DNA of 64,000 nucleotides from JBBRGK01 sp036741355 (GTDB taxonomy: Bacteria; Chloroflexota; Dehalococcoidia; CAUJGQ01), in the NCBI GenBank assembly GCA_036741355.1, contig DAINSK010000001.1, forward strand, positions 186,001-250,000, written 5' to 3'. Made by a program: the position numbers and the translations under genes. Positions within the stretch are counted from its first letter, which is position 1, and each line of letters starts with the position of its first letter. Under the pieces are notes generated by a model, which saw only the letters and a program-made list of their open reading frames with translations, was not told the origin of the DNA and did not search any database. Of the stretch, positions 35,365 to 43,970 are shown piece after piece.

Positions 35365-36345
35365 CTAGCGAGCGCCGCGCAGACGTGGGTCGAGAACGTC
35401 GCGAAGCGCATCGCCCAGCATGTTGAAGCCGAAGACCGTCAGCGCGATCGCCACGCCCGGCCAGACACTCAGCCACGGGTCTTGGCGGATCTGGTGCTGA
35501 GCCACGCCGGCCAGCATCGAGCCCCACGACGGCACCGGCGGCGGAATGCCAAATCCCAGGAAGCCAAGGGATGTCTCGAGCAGGATCGCTGCGCCGAGCT
35601 GCACCGAGGCGAGGATGATCAGCGTCGGCATCACGTTCGGCACGATGTAGTGCAGCAGGATGCGCAGGTTGCCGGAACCGACGGTGCGCGCCCCTTCGAT
35701 GTACTGGTTGCCGCGCACGCTGATCACAGCGCTGCGGATTACGCGCGACGAGCCGCCCGTGAAGATCAACCCCAGCGCAAAGATAATCTGCGCTGCACGC
35801 AGCTGCGACGGGTCGAGGCTTATCTTCAGCGGTCCAGCGCCGAACGTATGCACGCTGGTCGGTGTGCCGAAGATCGCCGTGATCGTGATCAGTAAGATCA
35901 GCGCCGGAAAGGCGATCCAGATGTCTACCAGCCGCTGGACCAGCGTGTCCAGCTTCCCGCCCGCGTAGCCGCTGACGACGCCGATGGTGCCCGCAACCAG
36001 CGTGGCGATCAGCACGGAACCGAAGCCCACGAAGGCGCTCACGCGCGCCCCGTAGATGACGCGCGAGAGGATATCGCGCCCCTGGTCATCGGTGCCGAGC
36101 AGGTGGCCGGCCGTAATTGGCGGCTTCAGCCGGTGCAGGAAGTCGTGTTTATCGAAGTGATACGGCGCGATCTGCGGCGCAAACAGTGCGCAGGCGATCA
36201 CGAGCAGCACCATGGCGGCCCCAAAGGCGCCCAACGGTTTGCGCCGCAGGAAACGCAGCACGTTGGCGCCGGCGCCTGGTCCTCGGGAAGCCAGCCGGTC
36301 GTACGGCGTGAATACTGACTCGGAAGTGGTGGCAGTCAAAGACAA
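35365..36345 (-). CDS. Peptide ABC transporter permease (DppC-like)
   Basis: A 326-residue inner-membrane subunit with an N-terminal helix (PLGAFGAAMVLLVIACALFA), the DppC opening HLLGTDDQGRDILSRVIYGAR, about five further helices and the cytoplasmic EAA-type loop GARTVGSGNLRILLHYIVPN, ending in GFNMLGDALRDVLDPRLRG. The start is TTG, supported by GAGGAGGAG upstream. It follows the DppB-like gene by 23 bases in the same operon and probably pairs with the lipoprotein coded nearby. Confidence 0.93.
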   Translation of the reverse strand: MSLTATTSESVFTPYDRLASRGPGAGANVLRFLRRKPLGAFGAAMVLLVIACALFAPQIAPYHFDKHDFLHRLKPPITAGHLLGTDDQGRDILSRVIYGARVSAFVGFGSVLIATLVAGTIGVVSGYAGGKLDTLVQRLVDIWIAFPALILLITITAIFGTPTSVHTFGAGPLKISLDPSQLRAAQIIFALGLIFTGGSSRVIRSAVISVRGNQYIEGARTVGSGNLRILLHYIVPNVMPTLIILASVQLGAAILLETSLGFLGFGIPPPVPSWGSMLAGVAQHQIRQDPWLSVWPGVAIALTVFGFNMLGDALRDVLDPRLRGAR

Positions 36346-36368
36346 GCGCCTCCTCCTCTCGGAGTTGA

Positions 36369-37313
36369 TCAGCCGTAGCGTACACGCGGATCGAGGATCG
36401 AGTAGCTGACATCGACAACGAGGTTGGCGGTGATTGCGATGGCGGCAACGATCAGGTTGACGGCCTGGATAACCGTGTAGTCGCGTGCGCTGATCGCGTT
36501 CACCAGGAAACGGCCCATGCCGGGAATCGAGAAGATCGTCTCGAGGATGACCGTGCCGCCAATCACCACCGGCACCTGCAGGCCGATCACCGTCACCACG
36601 GGGATGAATGCATTCCTGACCGCATGACGGGCGATTACTGTGCGCTCTTGCAGCCCCTTCGCCCAGGCAGTGCGCACATAATCCTGCCGCAGCACTTCGA
36701 GCATCTGGGCGCGGGTCAGGCGCATCACCGTGCCGGAGAGCGCTGCACCGAGGATGAGCGCGGGCGCGATCAGGATAGCGAAGTTCTTGGTGGGGCTGTC
36801 GAAGAGCGAGTAGTACTTCAGCGGCGGCGCCCAGTTAAACCAGACCGAGCCGAAGGTAAGTACGAGCGTACCCAACCAGAAGCTGGGAATCGAAAGCATC
36901 AAGATCGCCAGTGAGCGCGCGCCGTAGTCCACCAGCCGGTCCTGCCGCATCGCGCTGAGTGTGCCGATCGGCAACGCGATGCAGACAGAGATAAGCATCG
37001 CGATCAGCCCCAACTCGAGCGTCACCGGCACGAAGGTCTTGAGCTCCTGGGATACCGACCGCTTGAGCTGGATCGAATCGCCGAAGTCGCCATGCGCAAC
37101 GCCGCCGACCCAGCGCACGTATTGCTCCGGAATAGATCGATCCAGGCCGAGCTTGTGCTCGAGGTCGTGCACAGCCTGGGGAGTGGCGTTCTCTCCGAGC
37201 GCCGCGCTGGCAGCTCCGCCGGGAATGAGGCGGATTGCCATGAACACGAGCAGAGTGACGCCGAGCAAAGTAGGCGGAATGAATAACAGCCGCTGCAGGA
37301 TATACCGGCTCAC
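36369..37313 (-). CDS. Peptide ABC transporter permease (DppB-like)
   Basis: A 314-residue permease with the family N-terminus RYILQRLLFIPPTLLGVTLLV, then RLIPGGAA, an extracytoplasmic segment GLDRSIPEQYVRWVGG, and the EAA-type loop QDYVRTAWAKGLQERTVIARH. The start is GTG, with GGAGAGG upstream; a longer ATG would add an unconserved leader. First gene of the permease operon. Peptides are the family substrate, and the actual ligand is unknown. Confidence 0.92.
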   Translation of the reverse strand: MSRYILQRLLFIPPTLLGVTLLVFMAIRLIPGGAASAALGENATPQAVHDLEHKLGLDRSIPEQYVRWVGGVAHGDFGDSIQLKRSVSQELKTFVPVTLELGLIAMLISVCIALPIGTLSAMRQDRLVDYGARSLAILMLSIPSFWLGTLVLTFGSVWFNWAPPLKYYSLFDSPTKNFAILIAPALILGAALSGTVMRLTRAQMLEVLRQDYVRTAWAKGLQERTVIARHAVRNAFIPVVTVIGLQVPVVIGGTVILETIFSIPGMGRFLVNAISARDYTVIQAVNLIVAAIAITANLVVDVSYSILDPRVRYG

Positions 37314-37562
37314 GATTATCGCCTCTCCGGCGCACGGCGTTGCCGAGCAGCGATTGCACCGCCGGGCCACTGCGCGCCGCATCGTTCCGCAGCGTGGTCC
37401 GGATTATACGGGGTAGAATTGGTGCTGACAACTACGTCGGGCATCTCGAATCCGTGACGGAGACGCATCCGCCTCAAACGCCTATATCCTTCAATACCGG
37501 AGTGATGGAACACCTCGGCTGTGTTGTCGCTCCTGAAGATGCGACACAGCAGGAGGCGCCGG

Positions 37563-38793
37563 ATGGCCAGCACTAACGCGCGCAGGAACGAATCGATCGC
37601 AGGCGGGATCCCCGGCCAACGCGAAGCGACCCAGATCCGGCCGGCGGAGCCCTCCGAGATGGGCGAGTTCGCGCGCGTCGTGAGCACCTCACTGGCGATG
37701 CCGGCTGAGCAGTTTGGTTCCTTGCAGTCAGAATGGACGCTGTGCGCGTTTGAAGGTGGGCAACTGGCCACGGCGTATGCCGCCTGGCCGTTCCAAATGC
37801 GCATGAACGGCAAGGCGATGCCCGTGGCCGGCGTGACGACGGTGAGCACAAACCCGCTGTATAGGCGGCGGGGCAACCTGCGCGCGATCATGGAGTTCGA
37901 CTTTCGACGCCGGCACCTGCAGGGCGAGCCGGTGGCCGCGCTGTACGCCTCGATGGCGGCGATTTACCAGCGCTTCGGCTATGCGGTCGTCACGACCCAT
38001 CACCGCTACACTATCGAGCCGCGGCACCTGCAGTTCGTCGTTGCGCAATCCGTCCCGGGCACGTTCCGCGAGACATCATCTGATGACCTGGGGACGCTGG
38101 TTGACATCTACCGGCGCTTCCGCGAGACGCGTACGGGCTACCTGCACCGCGGCGCCGCCATGTGGCAGGCGGGAGTGCTCGCGCCACCCGCACGGGGATA
38201 TACGCTCACCGTCCTGGTCTATGAGGAAGAAGGGCGCGACCTCGGCTACCTCGTCTACACATCGGGACCCGGTTCGGTCCACGGGTACGCTCCCTCGCAG
38301 CAGATCCAGATCCGCGACCTTTGCTGGCTCATACCCGCCGCGTACCGGGCGTGTTGGGAACACCTATCGCGTTTCGACCTCGTCGGCGAGATCACCTGGC
38401 CGGTGGCCCCGCCCGACGACCCGCTGCCGCACCTGCTGGTCGAGCCGAGAATGCTCAACGACCAGTCGCGAGACGGCATCCTGGCACGCGTTATCGACGT
38501 AGACCGAGCGTTCGCCTCCCGCGACGTTCTCGGTGATTGACGCGTTGTGCCCCTGGAACGAAGGCACGTGGTCTCTGCGGACCTCGGAAAGCGATACCGA
38601 GGTAAGCAAAACCACTGCCGATCCCGATTTTGTCGCGCCGGCCAGCACGATGGCGATGCTGCTGTTCGGGCAGATCAGCCCGTCCGAGGCATGGCGAATG
38701 GGTCGGTTGGAGACCGGCGACCCGCCGGCCCTCGCCCGCTGTGACGCACTGTTAAGGACGGCGCACCAACCGTTTTGTCCCGATCACTTTTAA
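37563..38793 (+). pseudogene. Eis-like N-acetyltransferase with SCP2-type tail, frameshifted (copy B)
   Basis: The first frame (to a TGA at 38540) gives a GNAT domain: MPVAGVTTVSTNPLYRRRGNLRAIMEFD contains the acetyl-CoA loop, followed by FGYAVVTTHHRYTI. The C-terminal sterol-carrier-like part continues in the +1 frame from 38533 (VIDALCPWNEGTWSLR, ending PFCPDHF). A single-base change near 38532 would restore one chain of about 410 residues, the usual Eis-like size. AGGAGG precedes the ATG. Eis-type enzymes acetylate amines, including aminoglycosides, in other bacteria. Confidence 0.8.
37619..37813 (+). repeat. 195-base direct repeat, copy B
   Basis: Identical at every base to 32907-33101. 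The two copies, 4.7 kb apart in the same orientation, bracket the substrate-binding and permease genes and would permit deletion of that segment by recombination. Confidence 0.95.
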
Positions 38794-38870
38794 CAAACGA
38801 CCGGCTTGGGCTTCGGCGGACTTTTAGTCGCGTCGCGATACAAGGAGAGATTTCGTATCCCCTTTACTCT

Positions 38871-38999
38871 GATGCGCCCGATGCGCTCATCGTTGACGCC
38901 CCCGCCTACTTCGGCAGCATGGCCTCACCGGTCAAGCGGCTGTTCGAGGATTGTGCGACAGCGGGGAACCCACCCGCCACCGACCACTCGCGACCGTGA
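38871..38999 (+). pseudogene. Flavodoxin-family remnant
   Basis: The frame DAPDALIVDAPAYFGSMASP followed by VKRLFEDCA is the flavin-phosphate-side strand and loop of WrbA/flavodoxin-like proteins (A-L-I-x-G-x-P-x-Y-F-G-x-M). The N-terminal FMN loop and everything after residue 60 are absent, and no upstream start fits. This looks like debris of a lost oxidoreductase. Confidence 0.5.
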
Positions 39000-39100
39000 C
39001 ACGGCCACCAGTTCCGGGATAAGGTCGGCGCGGCCTTCGCTGCCTCAGCCACACCACATGGTGGTAACGCGCAGGCGCAGAGACGTGGTAAGGTGAGCCG

Positions 39101-40465
39101 ATGGCAGAGCAAGGAACCGCCCGGATTCTCCTGCCTGACGAAACGCCGGTCGCGTCGCTGGACGCGTACCTGGCGCGTGGTGGCGGCACGGCCTTCGCGC
39201 GGGCACAGCAGATTGGACCCGAAGCGGTCATCGAGGAAGTGCGGCGGGCGGGGCTACGCGGTCGGGGTGGGGCGGGCTTTGCCACGGCAGTGAAGTGGGC
39301 GGGTGTGCACAACGATCCGTCTACCACCCGGTACATCTGCGCCAACGGCGCCGAAGGCGAGCCCGGCACGTTCAAGGACCGCTACCTGTTGCGCTTGAAT
39401 CCCTACCAGGTGATCGAGGGGCTGGCGATCGGAGCACTCGCCCTCGATGCAACGGGCGCGTACCTGTGCGTCAAGCGGCGGTTCGAGCCGGAGGTCACGG
39501 CCCTGCAGCGGGCACTCGAGGAGCTGCGTGCCCGCACCAAGATGGCAGGCCGCATCGAGCTTGTGCTCGGTCCGGACGAGTACCTGTTCGGCGAGGAGAA
39601 GGCGCTGCTGGAGGTCGTTGAGGGCGGCCTGCCGCTGCCGCGGGTATTCCCGCCGCGGATGCATGGGCTGTTCAGCGGGCCGTACGGTGGCCCCAGTGAG
39701 GAGCTCAACCATCCTACGGTGGTGGACAACGTCGAAACGCTGGCCCACGTGACGCACATCATCGGCCGGGGCGCGGACTGGTACCGGACATTCGGCAGCA
39801 ACGATACCCCGGGAACGATGATCTTCACGGTCTCAGGAGACGTTCAACACCCGGTCGTGGCGGAGCTGCCGCTCGGGCTCACGCTCGGACACCTGCTGTT
39901 CGAGGTGGCGGGCGGCCCGCTGCCGGGCCGGCAGCTGAAGGCGGTGTTGCCCGGTGCGGGCGCGCTCTTCACCCCGCCGCAATGGGACACGCCCCTCGGC
40001 TTCGACGCGATGCGGGCTGCGGGTTCGGGCCTCGGGTCGGGCGGCTTCATCGCCTACGACGACAGCGCCTGCATGGTGCAGGCGTTGTACACCTTCTCCC
40101 GGTTCCTGTACGTCGAATCCTGCAACCAGTGCCCGCCCTGTAAGACGGGCTCGCGCTGGATCACGGAACGGCTGGAGCGGCTCCTCGCGGGGGAGGCCCA
40201 GCAGCACGACCTGGACGAGATGTACGCCGCCTCGACCTGGGTGACGAACGCTGCCCGCTGCTTCCTCGCCGCCGAGGAATCGATTATCACCGAGAGCTTC
40301 CTCACGTTTTTTCCCGAAGAGTTCGAGGCGCATCTCGCCGGCGCGTGCCCGCTCCGCCATGACCTGATCGTGCCCAAGCTGACGGACTATGTCCCCGGCC
40401 AGGGATTCTCGTACGACCAGGAGTACCGGCGCAAGCAGCCTGACTGGACCTTCGCGCCGGCCTGA
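39101..40465 (+). CDS. NuoF/HoxF-like NADH-binding flavoprotein subunit
   Basis: A 454-residue protein of the complex I 51-kDa family. FMN and NADH sites appear in AGLRGRGGAGFATAVKW, CANGAEGEPGTFKDRYL and LGPDEYLFGEEKALLEVVEG, the SLBB domain follows, and the 4Fe-4S site is ESCNQCPPCKTG plus the later Cys in AARCFLA. No NuoE or NuoG, hydrogenase or formate dehydrogenase gene is next to it, so its partner is unknown. It may act in a soluble NADH-linked complex coded elsewhere. Confidence 0.85.
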   Translation: MAEQGTARILLPDETPVASLDAYLARGGGTAFARAQQIGPEAVIEEVRRAGLRGRGGAGFATAVKWAGVHNDPSTTRYICANGAEGEPGTFKDRYLLRLNPYQVIEGLAIGALALDATGAYLCVKRRFEPEVTALQRALEELRARTKMAGRIELVLGPDEYLFGEEKALLEVVEGGLPLPRVFPPRMHGLFSGPYGGPSEELNHPTVVDNVETLAHVTHIIGRGADWYRTFGSNDTPGTMIFTVSGDVQHPVVAELPLGLTLGHLLFEVAGGPLPGRQLKAVLPGAGALFTPPQWDTPLGFDAMRAAGSGLGSGGFIAYDDSACMVQALYTFSRFLYVESCNQCPPCKTGSRWITERLERLLAGEAQQHDLDEMYAASTWVTNAARCFLAAEESIITESFLTFFPEEFEAHLAGACPLRHDLIVPKLTDYVPGQGFSYDQEYRRKQPDWTFAPA

Positions 40466-40487
40466 GCAGTCACTGACGAGGGAAGCG

Positions 40488-40877
40488 ATGCGGACCACTG
40501 ATACGCTGCGGGACGAGCACGAGGGGGCGCTGACCGTGCTGACGCAGCTCGACCGCGCCGCGGCGGCAGCAGCAGCCGGAGCCTACACCAGATGATCGGT
40601 ACCCTCGGCCCGCGCATCGACGCGGCGGTGGTGCTACCGTGAATGGCACGAGACGCTTCGCGCGGAGTTCCAGACCCTCCGCGCCGCTGTAGCACGGATG
40701 CAGTCAGGAACAGACGGTCCTGGGCAGTGGTTGACGGAGCTTGCTGCCGCCGTCCATAGCGTGGTGGAGAAGGCGTAGGTGCACTTCGAGAACGAAGAGG
40801 AGCTGATGTTTCCGCTCGCTTCGCAACTGCTGGACGGCGGCACGCTGGACTGCATCGAGGCCGAGATAACCGCCTGA
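40488..40877 (+). pseudogene. Hemerythrin-like protein, broken by two stop codons
   Basis: In one frame, the start MRTTDTLRDEHEGALTVL and the end VHFENEEELMFPLASQLLDGG match a hemerythrin-like four-helix domain (the H-x-x-x-E metal motif is in HFENEEELMFP). TGA at 40593 and TAG at 40776 interrupt it. The sequence between SVPSARA and REWHETLRAEF suggests a pair of compensating frameshifts as well. Intact relatives bind di-iron and sense or store oxygen or nitric oxide. Confidence 0.7.
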
Positions 40878-40897
40878 CCATGGTGGGAGCTGCACAG

Positions 40898-41287
40898 ATG
40901 ACGGCCACGCACGAGATTCACATCAAGCGTGTCTATGAGGTGCCTGCGGCAGACGATGGCCGCCGGGTGTTGGTCGACCGGCTGTGGCCACGCGGGGTAA
41001 CGAAAGAACGCGCACATCTCGACGAGTGGCTGCGTGACCTGGCGCCCTCCACCGAGCTGCGTCGCTGGTTTGGGCACGATCCCAGCCGCTGGGAGGAGTT
41101 TACGGCACGGTACCGGGAGGAGCTTGCCGCACCGGAGCGGCAGACGGCGCTGGAGACGTTAGCCCAGTTCGCCAGCGAGGGACCGCTCACGCTGCTGTAC
41201 GCCGCGCGGGATACGCAACACAACGAGGCCCGTCTTATCGCTGAACTCCTCGGCCGAGTTCCCCGTCGTGCAGCGTCCAGGCGATGA
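40898..41287 (+). CDS. DUF488 / YeaO-like protein
   Basis: A 129-residue protein with IKRVYEVPAADDGRRVLVDR, LWPRGVTKERAHLDEWLRDLAPS, LRRWFGHDP and LLYAARDTQHNEARLI, the YeaO branch of DUF488. Function is unknown. The chosen ATG has GGGAG nine bases upstream; an ATG 18 bases earlier is possible. It is distinct from the second DUF488 gene at 48.4 kb. Confidence 0.82.
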   Translation: MTATHEIHIKRVYEVPAADDGRRVLVDRLWPRGVTKERAHLDEWLRDLAPSTELRRWFGHDPSRWEEFTARYREELAAPERQTALETLAQFASEGPLTLLYAARDTQHNEARLIAELLGRVPRRAASRR

Positions 41288-41299
41288 GGTACGTCCAGC

Positions 41300-42784
41300 A
41301 TGTCAGCACTTGAGTTTCCGCTCTGGGTACGCGCTACACATATCCTCAATGTGCTTTTCCTCTCACTCCTGATACGCAGTGGCCTAGAGATTCTCAGCGC
41401 CCACCCGAAGCTCTACTGGCACGACGATTGCCGTCCGGGTAGCGAATGGCTCTCCTTCACCCGGAAGCGCATGCCGGCGGACGCACTCTGGACGTCCCGG
41501 GATGAGGAGGAGGGCTTCTCCTCTTGGCTGGCCCTCCCCGGCGGCCGCAATCTGGGCCTCGGCCGCCACTGGCATTTCCTCAGCGTTGCCGCCTGGCTGC
41601 TCACTGGCCTAGTGTATGTTGTCTGCCTCTTCGCCTTCGATGAGTGGCGCCGCTTGCTGCCCACCACTTGGGCGGTCTTTCCGCACGCCTGGCAGGCGCT
41701 GCGCACCTACGCGAACTTGAAGTTGCCCCCGCCCGGCAACCCCTACAACGCGCTGCAACAGCTCACCTATGCCGCCGTCGTCTTCCTGTTCGGCCCGCTT
41801 TCCCTTGCGACGGGGGCTGCTATGTCGCCGGCCGTCGCAGCCCGCTTTCCCTGGTACACGCGGCTGTTTGGGGGCCGGCAGGCCGCCCGCAGTCTGCACT
41901 TCCTGGCCCTGCTGGCGTTCGTCGCCTTCACGGTCGGACATACGGCGATGGTCGTTGCCCATGGACTACCGCAAGAGTTGGCCAAGATTGTGCTCGGGGT
42001 CGACGCAGGGCACCACGGGCTCGCGGTCATTGTCGGGGGACTTGGTTTGGCTGTCGTCGCCGTGATGCACATCCTGGCGACCCGCTGGTCCCTGCGCTGG
42101 CCGCGGCGGATGCAACAGCTGCTCCAGGCCGTGGTGGACCCGCCCACGCGCTTGCTCCTCCACCATCTCACCTCCCGGCAGCGCTACCCGCCTGCCAGCA
42201 TCTCACCCTACTTCCGGGTCAACGGCCGTCCGCCAGCGGACGCCGCCTACGCAGCCTTGGCCCGCGACGACTTCGCCGGCTGGGCGCTGGCGGTCGGTGG
42301 TCTGGTTGAGCAGCCGTTGCGCCTCTCGCTGACCGATTTACAGCGACTGCCGCAGCAAACACAGGTGACCAAACACGTCTGCATTCAGGGCTGGACGGCC
42401 ATTGCCGCCTGGACGGGCGTGCCCCTACGCTCCCTGCTTGCGTTGTGCCGCCCGTTGCCGGAAGCCCGCTACCTGGTCTTCCATGCCCTCGACGATAAAG
42501 CCACGTCCGAAGTCGATTCAGGCGGGACCGGCTGCTATTACGAGACCGTCGACCTGGAACTGGCGCGGCACCCGCAGACGCTGCTCGCCTATGCCATGAA
42601 CGAACGGCCGCTGCCGCTGGAGCACGGGGCGCCGCTGCGGCTCCGGGTCGAGACGCAATTGGGCTTCAAGATGGTCAAGTGGCTGCGCGCCATCGAGCTC
42701 GTCGCAGACTACGGCGCCATTGGGGAAGGGCAAGGCGGCTGGCGCGAGGACAACCAGCATTATAGCCAGACGGCAGGCATGTAG
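41300..42784 (+). CDS. Cytochrome b561-type / sulfite-oxidase-type molybdopterin fusion protein
   Basis: A 494-residue fusion. The first 300 residues hold about five membrane helices with histidines at helix ends (ATHILNV, FVAFTVGHTAMVVAHG, MHILATRW), as in b-type cytochrome subunits. From about 302 (SPYFRVNG) a molybdopterin domain of the sulfite oxidase family follows, with the Mo-ligand cysteine at about 361 in HVCIQGWTAIAAWTGV, then DDKATSEVDSGGTGCYYE and QLGFKMVKWLRAIEL. It would link an oxidation or reduction at a Mo site to the membrane quinone pool. Substrate unknown. No signal peptide for the Mo domain, so it likely faces the cytoplasm unless folded otherwise. Confidence 0.82.
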   Translation: MSALEFPLWVRATHILNVLFLSLLIRSGLEILSAHPKLYWHDDCRPGSEWLSFTRKRMPADALWTSRDEEEGFSSWLALPGGRNLGLGRHWHFLSVAAWLLTGLVYVVCLFAFDEWRRLLPTTWAVFPHAWQALRTYANLKLPPPGNPYNALQQLTYAAVVFLFGPLSLATGAAMSPAVAARFPWYTRLFGGRQAARSLHFLALLAFVAFTVGHTAMVVAHGLPQELAKIVLGVDAGHHGLAVIVGGLGLAVVAVMHILATRWSLRWPRRMQQLLQAVVDPPTRLLLHHLTSRQRYPPASISPYFRVNGRPPADAAYAALARDDFAGWALAVGGLVEQPLRLSLTDLQRLPQQTQVTKHVCIQGWTAIAAWTGVPLRSLLALCRPLPEARYLVFHALDDKATSEVDSGGTGCYYETVDLELARHPQTLLAYAMNERPLPLEHGAPLRLRVETQLGFKMVKWLRAIELVADYGAIGEGQGGWREDNQHYSQTAGM

Positions 42785-42829
42785 ACTGTCACAACCGGCC
42801 GAGGATCGATCGGTCCGGAGGAGCACAGC

Positions 42830-43027
42830 ATGGAACATCCGTTAACCACCGTCTGCTTCACCGAGCGCTGCAATGTCTGCGGCAACACATATCCGGTGAC
42901 GCTGTACGACATCTTTCGTGAGCAGCAGCTCGCGGAGCAGTGGCAGTCAGTCCGGCCCTGCGGCGAGTGCGATGAACACCGGCAGCGGCTCGTCGCCACT
43001 GTGCCCCCCCGGAACTGGCCGCCGTGA
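42830..43027 (+). CDS. Small zinc-ribbon-like protein
   Basis: A 65-residue protein with two CxxC pairs (CNVCG and CGECD, about 28 residues apart), the layout of a small zinc ribbon. GGAGGAG precedes the ATG. No family recognised. It follows the Mo-cytochrome gene and could be cotranscribed with it. Confidence 0.65.
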   Translation: MEHPLTTVCFTERCNVCGNTYPVTLYDIFREQQLAEQWQSVRPCGECDEHRQRLVATVPPRNWPP

Positions 43028-43405
43028 TGGAGGCCTGGGAGCGGCTTGCCACCGCCCTCCGGGCACGCGAGCTTGAATTCACCGTGAGCTCACCCGATCT
43101 TGGGGGCGGTGTTTCTCAGCGAGCCCCCCGCTGAGACCAGCGAGCCCGCGGCACGGCGACCGCGACTGAAAGCGCGGTGAGTGGTGGGCGGTCGCAGCCA
43201 GCTCCGGCACAGGGCGGCCGACGGAGGAGTTCTGGCTCGATCGGCACAGGAGCGTGCGCAGCCCCGCGCCTTGTCGCAGCCGGAGGAACCGGCATGTTGC
43301 GGAGAGCTAAACTGCGATCGCGGCGAGTGCTGCAGGAGTTCTCCCTATCTGGTCCGGGCAATACTGGCGGCTGGGCTGTTGCCTGGTGACAGCAGAGGCG
43401 ACGCG
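43028..43405. other. Intergenic stretch, no clear gene
   Basis: A 34-codon frame (MEAWERLATALRARELEF) starts in the TGATG overlap after the zinc-ribbon gene but ends soon, and may be the coupled remains of a longer gene. The rest shows no recognisable coding or RNA feature. A long frame that runs from 43181 into the next gene is not convincing before 43406. Confidence 0.4.
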
Positions 43406-43969
43406 ATGACGACGATCTTGCTACCCGTGGACGGTTCGGTGTTGGCAGAAGCCGCGGTGCCCGTGGCGCGCTGGCTGGCGCGGGGCCTGAACGCCGAAAT
43501 CGTACTGGTCACCGTCGGCACTGATCCAGAGACCGCTGAGCAGGCGGTCGATGAATCCGCCGACCCGGAGCGCACGCTCACGCGCGCCGCGTCCGAACTG
43601 CCCCCGGTCACAGTCCGTCGCCGAATCGAGACGAACAACGATCCCGACGCCGGAATTCTTGAGACTGCCCGCGAAGAGCACGCGGACGTCATCGTTATGT
43701 CGACCCACGGCCTCCCAGGCTGGTCGAAGCTAGTGCAGGAGAGTGTGGCAGCGGAGGTGGTGCGCGCAGGGATAGCTTCGGTCACGCTCGTGCATGCGAT
43801 AGAGGGCGGATGGGTAGTGCTCGCCAAAAGCCGAGCGGCCTTGGCTGGAACGTCCTTCTCGGCTCATGAAGCGCCGCTGACGCCATCCGACCTGTGTTAC
43901 TGCCGGGACCGTGGGCGTAGCTCAATGCGCAACAACGGGGTGACCCACCGAGAAAGACCGAGGTGCTGA
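43406..43969 (+). CDS. Universal stress protein, with unusual C-terminal extension
   Basis: A UspA-fold protein: MTTILLPVDGSVLAEAAVPVA (first strand and helix), DPDAGILETA and the ATP-loop region DVIVMSTHGLPGWSKLVQES with G-x2-G and a following Ser. The normal USP ends around VTLVHA (about residue 132); 50 more residues of low similarity follow, ending RERPRC, perhaps because a stop was lost. USPs respond to starvation and low oxygen. It lies one base before the acetolactate-synthase-like gene. Confidence 0.82.
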   Translation: MTTILLPVDGSVLAEAAVPVARWLARGLNAEIVLVTVGTDPETAEQAVDESADPERTLTRAASELPPVTVRRRIETNNDPDAGILETAREEHADVIVMSTHGLPGWSKLVQESVAAEVVRAGIASVTLVHAIEGGWVVLAKSRAALAGTSFSAHEAPLTPSDLCYCRDRGRSSMRNNGVTHRERPRC

Positions 43970-43970
43970 G

